Shown here one piece after another: positions 58,384 to 64,000 of a DNA stretch of 64,000 nt (positions are counted from its first letter, which is position 1; each line of letters starts with the position of its first letter). Origin of the DNA: Nannobrachium achirus (lineage: Eukaryota > Chordata > Actinopteri > Myctophiformes > Myctophidae); the NCBI GenBank assembly GCA_963921795.1, contig OY997642.1, forward strand, positions 61,134,909 through 61,198,908. Direction: 5' to 3'. Both the position numbers and the translations under genes were made by a program. The notes under the pieces are model-generated. The model saw nothing but the letters and a program-made list of their open reading frames with translations, made no database searches and was not told where the DNA came from.

Positions 58384-59978
58384 CAGTGCCGGTTCTAGGA
58401 CTCAGGTGGCCCTATGCAAGATTATTTTAGGTGTCCCCCACCTAAAATAAACAGATTATTATTATTATATTATATTTGGCATGGCACCACCCCTCTCCAC
58501 CCCACTCGACCCGACCCCACACACTTGTGCCAGGTATTCCACTACAAGGAACTGGGTAGAGTGGTGTGACAGTGGTACAAAACATGGTAGTATAAAGTTT
58601 GCCTGGCTCGGTGGCTCCAGCCAATAGACCTGCCCACTCTCTGAGTGGACTGCTTCTCTTGGTCTGGTTTTGTCATATGACGCATCTCTTTCTATCGGTG
58701 TCTTGGCGCACCGACCAATGAAATCAATGCAAGACGGAGGAGGGGTGTGTCTAACTTTTGAAAATCAATAGAAACAGTGGAGGGAGGGGTGCTCCCTTTG
58801 AACTTCAAAGGGGTTCTGAACTGCAGTCATTGATTGAGCCATACAAGTGTAAATAGCTCGTTAGTGCTTCTCTCTAATCAATGAAACATCAAAGACAACA
58901 ACTTGATTCCTGTCATACAGGGGGAGGGGGAATGTTTTGTGTACACAAGTCAAACACAACCCCTCCCACCAGATCTCTTGTGATTGGGAATTTCAAAATT
59001 TAAATCCCCTCCCCTTTTTAATCAAATAGAATAGGGACAACTTCAGACTCAAGCTCCAGCGCAGAGTCTGAAATCAGGCTAGTATAAAGTATCCACTCTA
59101 GAGTAGGTCCGAGCTCGGCTAAGCGGGGCCAAAGCAATGACGTATAACGCTGCTGCGGCAGACGCTGCTGTGGTCAGTAGTAACATTACCAGGGGTCATC
59201 AGTGACTTATATTCATTAATACTGAAAAGGTCAAACATCTCATCCATTCTACTTCTTCTTCATGCAAACTTCCAGTGATGCAATCTATTCTACTTCTTCT
59301 TATTCCCAGTGATGCAAACTATTTGAAATCTGGCAATTCTCATTTGAGATACTATTAACTACAGAGTGCTTTGTTTTGAACGAACAGTACCTTCCTTCCT
59401 TGAGTTTTCTTCAAGTGTCGAAGTTGTTTAACGCAGAGATCTTCATACATTTTAAATTAGACGTATAAACGAGCAGCGACTAGTAAAAACTTCAGCTGTA
59501 CTTTTAATGAAAGCACCAACAAGCAGTGGGAGAAAAAAACTAACAAGAATAAATATTTCAGGGACCACAATGGAAATAAGTCGCAAGACTATGTTGTGTT
59601 TGTATCCTTGACGCTTCTCAGATGAACATGATGTAACTTGAGTTTTTTCCTGTATGACGTCTAATAAATCAAGGATACATATTGTGATCTTCTGAATATG
59701 ATGACAGCTTGGTGAGTTGATAAGAACACATTGTTACGTGTGTATCACGCTACGATGTCATCATTATGGCATGGGCTGTTCCCTTCTCCCCTCTCTATAG
59801 TTAAAAAACAACTCCAGAACAAAAACAAAGTGTCTGAGCACAGGTGAATTGAGAAAGTAATGCCTGTCTGTCCGATAGCAGCAGGGACATGGCCCCATCT
59901 TCTCCCTGTGATGTGGCCCCCTTAGTGGTTGTGGCCCTAAGCGACAGCTTATATTGCTTATGCCAGGAACCGGCCCTG
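58384..59978. mobile_element. Inner hAT-like element (CAGTGCCGGTTC ends)
   Basis: Ends CAGTGCCGGTTCTAGG and CCAGGAACCGGCCCTG are near-inverted. Flanks GCCCTGTG and GCCTGTGC resemble a degraded target duplication. It contains the interspersed repeat at 58633-59085. Confidence 0.65.
58633..59085. repeat. Interspersed repeat, copy B
   Basis: This is the partner of 44066-44506, inserted within the element at 58384-59978. It contains an extra segment near 58810-58880 that is absent from copy A. Confidence 0.8.
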
Positions 59979-60137
59979 GCCTGTGCTTCAGCACGTCAAG
60001 CCCTATTATAAATCCGGCCCTGGGCCAGAGCGAGGGACCGAGTCAAGGCCAGAGTGAGGTACCGAGTCAGGGCCAGAGTGAGGTACCGAGTCAAGGCCAG
60101 AGTGAGGGCTAGACTTAGGACCAGAGTGAAGGACAGA

Positions 60138-60440
60138 TCAAAGTGGTGCGCTCTCCTCTGCTTCCTGGACTCTTTGAATCAAGCGTGTGACTGGTCCATC
60201 AAGGCTTACATAATGGTCCCCATGACCTGCGGCAAAGTGGCCCAGAACTAGCAATGGCAGACTGTCGTCATACTGACCACATGGGGATATTATCGATGTT
60301 GCATCAACACCCAGTGTCGATACAACCACGAACTGTATGTTGAACATTGTGGATGCTCTTTGTACAGCTAAATGATCTGCTGATTTGCTGCATGTTTAGC
60401 AGATAATTGCTCCATTGCTCCATCAACAAAGTTGGCAGGG
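60138..60440 (-). pseudogene. OTU-type cysteine protease remnant, right arm
   Basis: This is the inverted partner of 57650-57925. Here MFNIQFVVVSTLGVDATSII continues in frame to VLGHFAAGHGDHYVSLDGPV, keeping the His of the HYVSL motif. Upstream sequence is truncated, so no complete protease is encoded. Confidence 0.7.
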
Positions 60441-61317
60441 TGTGTAGCAACTCATAATGTAATAATCAGCTCATAATGTAATAAAAAACAAGTGCATAAT
60501 GTAATAATTAAAATGTAATAAAAGCTCATAATGTAAGAATCGGCTCATAATGTAATAAAAAAGACATTATTACATTATGAAGTTGTATTACATTATGAGC
60601 CTCCTATGTGGAGGTTCTTAATGTAACACATTATTACATTATTACATTATTGAAAAATCCATTATTACGTTATGCGCTTGTTTTTTTATTACATTATGAG
60701 CTGATTATTACATTATGAGTTTTTATTACATTTTAATTATTACATTATGAGCCCTTATTACATTATGAGACGTTATTACATTATGAGTTGCTACAGACCC
60801 TCTATACACTTAAACGTTATGTTGGTTTGTTTACTGTTGAGTGAGAAAACAATGTTGCACATTAAGTTAATCATCTGGGGACCCCCCAAAATAATTTGGG
60901 GAACCCCTGGGGGTCCTGACCCACAGGTTGAGAAACACTGGGACCATACATCAGCCCTACTGGAAAGAAAAGGAGCCTCTTCCTTACTTCCTCCACAGGT
61001 GTTACCAATGATACTGATGAAGGCTCTGTTCCGTTTAGTGAAGCACAGTGGTTCTCAAAAGGTTTAATTTCAAGGACACCCATAACTCTGAGAGTACAAA
61101 TGGAACCAAATGTGGACCCATTTGTACACTCTCAGAGTTACACACACCAGTAAAGGTCCCTTTGGAACCCCCTCAAGGAACCACGAGGGTCCCTGGGCCA
61201 CACTTTATGACATTTGAAGTGTGGAGCCTGTAACATGCTTAGTTTAAACTCCAGCCAATAGGAACACAGAGGGGGCGGAGCATTGGTGCGCCTCTGGTCG
61301 GTCCCTGGTGTAGCTAT

Positions 61318-61640
61318 AGACCCTATTCACAGCCCGCCCACGCATGCGCACTCAGCGAATTTCTCAGCAACTTCCTGGTGCTGACGTCAGCTTTGGAGGG
61401 TAAAACAACATAGAAATAGCTGGACTTAATGCCAACAAATCATTATTTCGAATGGTAAAGTAAATTATACCGCTTTGTGCCTTTTACTATCTTATGTTCT
61501 TGATCATGCTAGCCGTATTTTATACATTACTAATCGGAAATTGCATTAAATTTGCGATTTCTGTGTTAACTCTATGAGATATTAGTAGTTTTTCCCCTTC
61601 TACCGTGACGTCAGCGCCAGGAAGTTGCGTAACGTGAATT
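61318..61640. mobile_element. MITE related to 28575-28892
   Basis: ACCCTATTCACAGCCCGCCCA opens the element. The interior matches the complement of 28640-28860 (AGCTGGACTTAATGCCAA, TGTGCCTTTTACTATCTT). The right end is decayed. Confidence 0.7.
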
Positions 61641-62389
61641 CGGTCAATTGTGATGGCAGAGCCCTGACCAGTGTTCCGGATAGGAGCAATGGCGCACCTT
61701 GCAGGTTTGCATAGTACGTTTTGTGACCGCGGCCCGTTGTTTCATAGCCTGACATTATGAGCAGACAATAGAAACACGTGTGGGTCAGCTGACCTCATGA
61801 GCAGCCAATGGAAACACGTGTGGGTCGGTGTTGGGTCAATAGCACAGATGTAGAGTGTATAATAATGATCTGACTGCTTCAACCATCATTACGACACACT
61901 GTGAGCTGACGGACACATCATTGAATGCTAATTGCTCGTTAAGAACTAGCTCGTTAAGAAGAACTCGTTAAGTGTGAACAGATGAGCAGCAGGAGAGACT
62001 GTTTCAACCCGGGGAAAAAAAAATAACAAAAAAATAAAATAACGTATTATCTGAAGGTCACGGTTCAGCATGCTAGTTTAGATAAGACACGTGTGTGAGC
62101 ACACACGCGCACGCACGGACACACACACACTTGAATTGCAAATGTTCACCTTATCAAAAGAGCATTAATGCACTCAAGCGGATAATGAATTGAAATCGAT
62201 CGCAGTGACACAACACCAACAGCACCTAACAGACGCCCATGTAACACAAAACAATGGAACAAACACCATAACACAACCTGACAATGTCACACAACCTAAA
62301 AAACAAACAAACATTTTACATTTAGTTTGACTCCGTTCCATAGATAAATATTAAAATAGACCATCTACAGGCTCAGAACGCCTCCCGAA
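61641..62389. other. Intronic stretch without recognised genes
   Basis: It contains a tandem GAGCA(G/C)...CCAATGGAAACACGTGTGGG duplication (61756-61830) and short A- and CA-rich tracts. No coding signal. Confidence 0.45.
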
Positions 62390-62765
62390 GTGAGACGGTT
62401 ATTGAGAAATAGCAGATATACAAGCTATTGAAAAATAGCAGATATACAAGCTCACAGCGAGGCACCGAGTGCCGCGCTGTGAGCTTGTAGATCTGCTATG
62501 TTTGAAAAGTCATGAAAATGTGTGCAAGTCTTTGAATATTTCAAATCCTTCTAAGGTTTTTTGAAAAACCTATGTTTCTATGTCATTAGTACTCAAACCT
62601 TTTCATGTGAAGGACCCATCTCAAAACATTTAGTTCCAGGGACCCCCCAGAAGCAAAATTTGAGTTACAAATGTTTGCTTAAAAAAACACATATATTCAA
62701 AGATTTGCACACATTTTCACGACTTTTAAAAAAATAGCAGATCTACAAACTCGACCCATAGGTTG
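62390..62765. mobile_element. Degraded copy of the TTAA MITE family
   Basis: It contains the hairpin module (62436-62505), a partial duplicate of its left arm (62404-62435), the CTTTTCATGTGAAGGACC block and half of a second hairpin (62733-62752). Termini are not recognisable. Confidence 0.65.
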
Positions 62766-62819
62766 AGAACCGTTGTGTTACACAACCCCAACACTGAGTT
62801 TCCCCCTTGGGATAATAAA

Positions 62820-62820
62820 G

Positions 62821-62859
<39 letters not shown>
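62820..62859. repeat. (ATCT)n microsatellite
   Basis: About 10 ATCT units after TTGGGATAATAAAG, a SINE-like tail. Confidence 0.95.
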
Positions 62860-63175
62860 ACACTGTGTGTAGCTTCAGACTACATAAACACAACAAGGAC
62901 TCCATTTCACATTCTGGAGACTCACTGTTGTCTCGGAGGAGGAAGGCTTTTTATTTATTCATGTGGGGCCAAATAAATGAATGGAAAAGTGAGTGTTTTT
63001 GTCCTCTGCTCTTTCACTTGACATTTGAGATGTGCTAGCTTGTTTTTCACATTGTGGAATATGTTCCCCCGATATGTATTTACTCTATTTGTTGTCTAGC
63101 ACTCCACTGTGTGAAGCCATGTACAGGAACACCAAGGCCTTGGCCCCCATGGGCCCTCGTTTTAAAACAAGTAGT

Positions 63176-63736
63176 TTAAATTCAGGACGGGTACACAGCA
63201 TTGTGTATCATTATTTTATGCTTTAACTATTGAAAAATAGTAGATATACAAGCTCACAGCGCGGCACCGAGTGCCGCGCTGCGAGCTTGTAGATCTGCTA
63301 TTTTTGAAAAATCGTGAAAATTTGAATTTTTACCCGATTCTATAAGTGTCTTTTGAATCCTTCTAAGGTTTTTTTTTGAAAAACCAATGTTTCTATGTCA
63401 GCAATGTGGCCAGCCATCGTCAAAGAAAAGGTCATTTTCACTTAACTGGAGCTCAGTTAGTCTGTTCTTGAGAGACTACTATGTCAGTGGTTCTCAAACC
63501 CTTTCATGTGAAGGACCCCCAAACAGATATTTATTTGGCCACGGACCCCCATATCAAAATATTTAGTTCCAGGGACCACCCAGAAGCAAAATTTGAGTTA
63601 CAAACGTTCGCTTTGAAAAGATTTGCACACATTTTCACGACTTTTTCAAAAATAGCAGATCTACAAGCTCGAGCTTGTAGATCTGCTATTTTTCATTGGT
63701 TAAAGCATTCAATAATTCTAGGCCTAAATGGGTAAC
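63176..63736. mobile_element. TTAA-flanked MITE family copy
   Basis: TTAAATTCAGGACGGGTACAC on the left and TAGGCCTAAATGGG|TAAC on the right, with hairpins at 63231-63306 and 63647-63696. The terminal TTAA on the right is mutated. Confidence 0.78.
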
Positions 63737-63802
63737 GAAGTACTGTAGTGAAAGTAGCAGATCCACAAGCTCAGAACAATGCAACACAACTTCCCCTAGT
63801 CT

Positions 63803-63807
<5 letters not shown>

Positions 63808-63840
<33 letters not shown>

Positions 63841-63870
63841 CGTGCATGTGCGTGTGCGTGTGTGCGCGCG
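63808..63870. repeat. (GT)n microsatellite
   Basis: GT tract grading into GTGCGC. Confidence 0.95.
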
Positions 63871-64000
63871 TGTCTTCGGTGTAAAACGTTGGGCCCTAAA
63901 ATGAGGAAATCCCGGGCCTGGGTGAAGCCCAACCCTCTTTTTGAAATATCACTTTCCAACGCAACATTCTTTTCTGAAAAAGCAAAGAAAACAGAGTGGA

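Larger units (their letters stand above)
58018..60022. mobile_element. hAT-type element nested in the inverted-repeat element
   Basis: Ends CAGGGCAGGATTTA and TAAATCCGGCCCTG are flanked by exact GGCCAGAG copies (58010-58017 and 60023-60030). At 2,005 bp it is the largest dated insertion here. It is itself interrupted by 58384-59978. It contains a (CAAT)n tract near its left end. Confidence 0.92.
57300..60799. mobile_element. Large inverted-repeat (foldback-like) element with OTU-protease relics
   Basis: Both ends read (G)GTCTGTAGCAACTCATAATG-like sequence in opposite orientation (57302 onward; complement ending at 60799). The arms are about 700-780 bp, made of TCATAATGTAATAA repeats followed by an OTU-domain remnant and CCAGAGTGAGG repeats. 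The space between the arms is filled by the nested element at 58018-60022. Without it, the arms nearly touch, giving a hairpin-like original element. Confidence 0.8.

Overview
The window looks like a large-intron, repeat-rich stretch of a ray-finned (teleost-type) fish genome. The reasons are: conserved vertebrate coding exons split by multi-kilobase introns; very dense and long microsatellites of the CA/GT, GA, CTGT, CAAT and AGAAG types; fish-style tRNA-derived SINEs; and a heavy load of short DNA transposons, several with exact 8-bp target duplications or TTAA ends. No species can be named from sequence alone.

Host gene: six minus-strand exons of an EFR3-family gene run right to left across the window (53582-53658, 48632-48759, 45155-45305, 35384-35505, 27634-27783, 22157-22315). 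Splice sites and phases are consistent at every junction. They encode about 230 contiguous residues of the N-terminal half. Most diagnostic residues fit EFR3A, the palmitoylated plasma-membrane anchor of the PI4-kinase-alpha complex. The first exon lies to the right of the window and the downstream exons to the left.

Nested genes: five intronless, full-length open reading frames related to KLHDC3 sit inside the introns. KLHDC3 is a kelch-propeller substrate receptor of CUL2-RING ubiquitin ligases. Four lie head-to-tail on the minus strand (3351-4478, 7152-8321, 11595-12731, 16366-17475) in the intron after the 22157-22315 exon. One lies on the plus strand (39715-40746) in the intron between 35505 and 45155. 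All keep an elongin BC-box and a CUL2-box at the C terminus while the kelch blades diverge by substitution and in-frame indels. This looks like a retrogene that expanded by tandem duplication; the middle two units are a very recent duplication of about 3.7 kb. It is the best candidate here for something undescribed.

Mobile DNA: the rest is mainly non-autonomous DNA transposons. They include hAT-type elements with verifiable 8-bp duplications (19791-20868, 25947-26852, 34119-34611, 54331-54750, 58018-60022), TTAA-flanked families, a Harbinger-like element with a Myb/SANT remnant (49709-50448), and a 3.5-kb inverted-repeat element (57300-60799) whose arms carry broken OTU-protease fragments and which is itself invaded by nested elements. 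A palindromic module built on AGCAGATCTACAAGC recurs about 30 times and occurs inside several otherwise unrelated element families.

Layout: 1-2.9 kb, repeats and a promoter-like cluster; 2.9-17.7 kb, kelch array; 17.7-22.1 kb, repeats and a hAT element; 22.1-53.7 kb, EFR3 exons separated by repeats, with the fifth kelch gene at 39.7-40.7 kb; 53.7-64 kb, intronic repeats. I ran no alignments or searches. Family assignments rest on recalled protein families and on reading the sequence.
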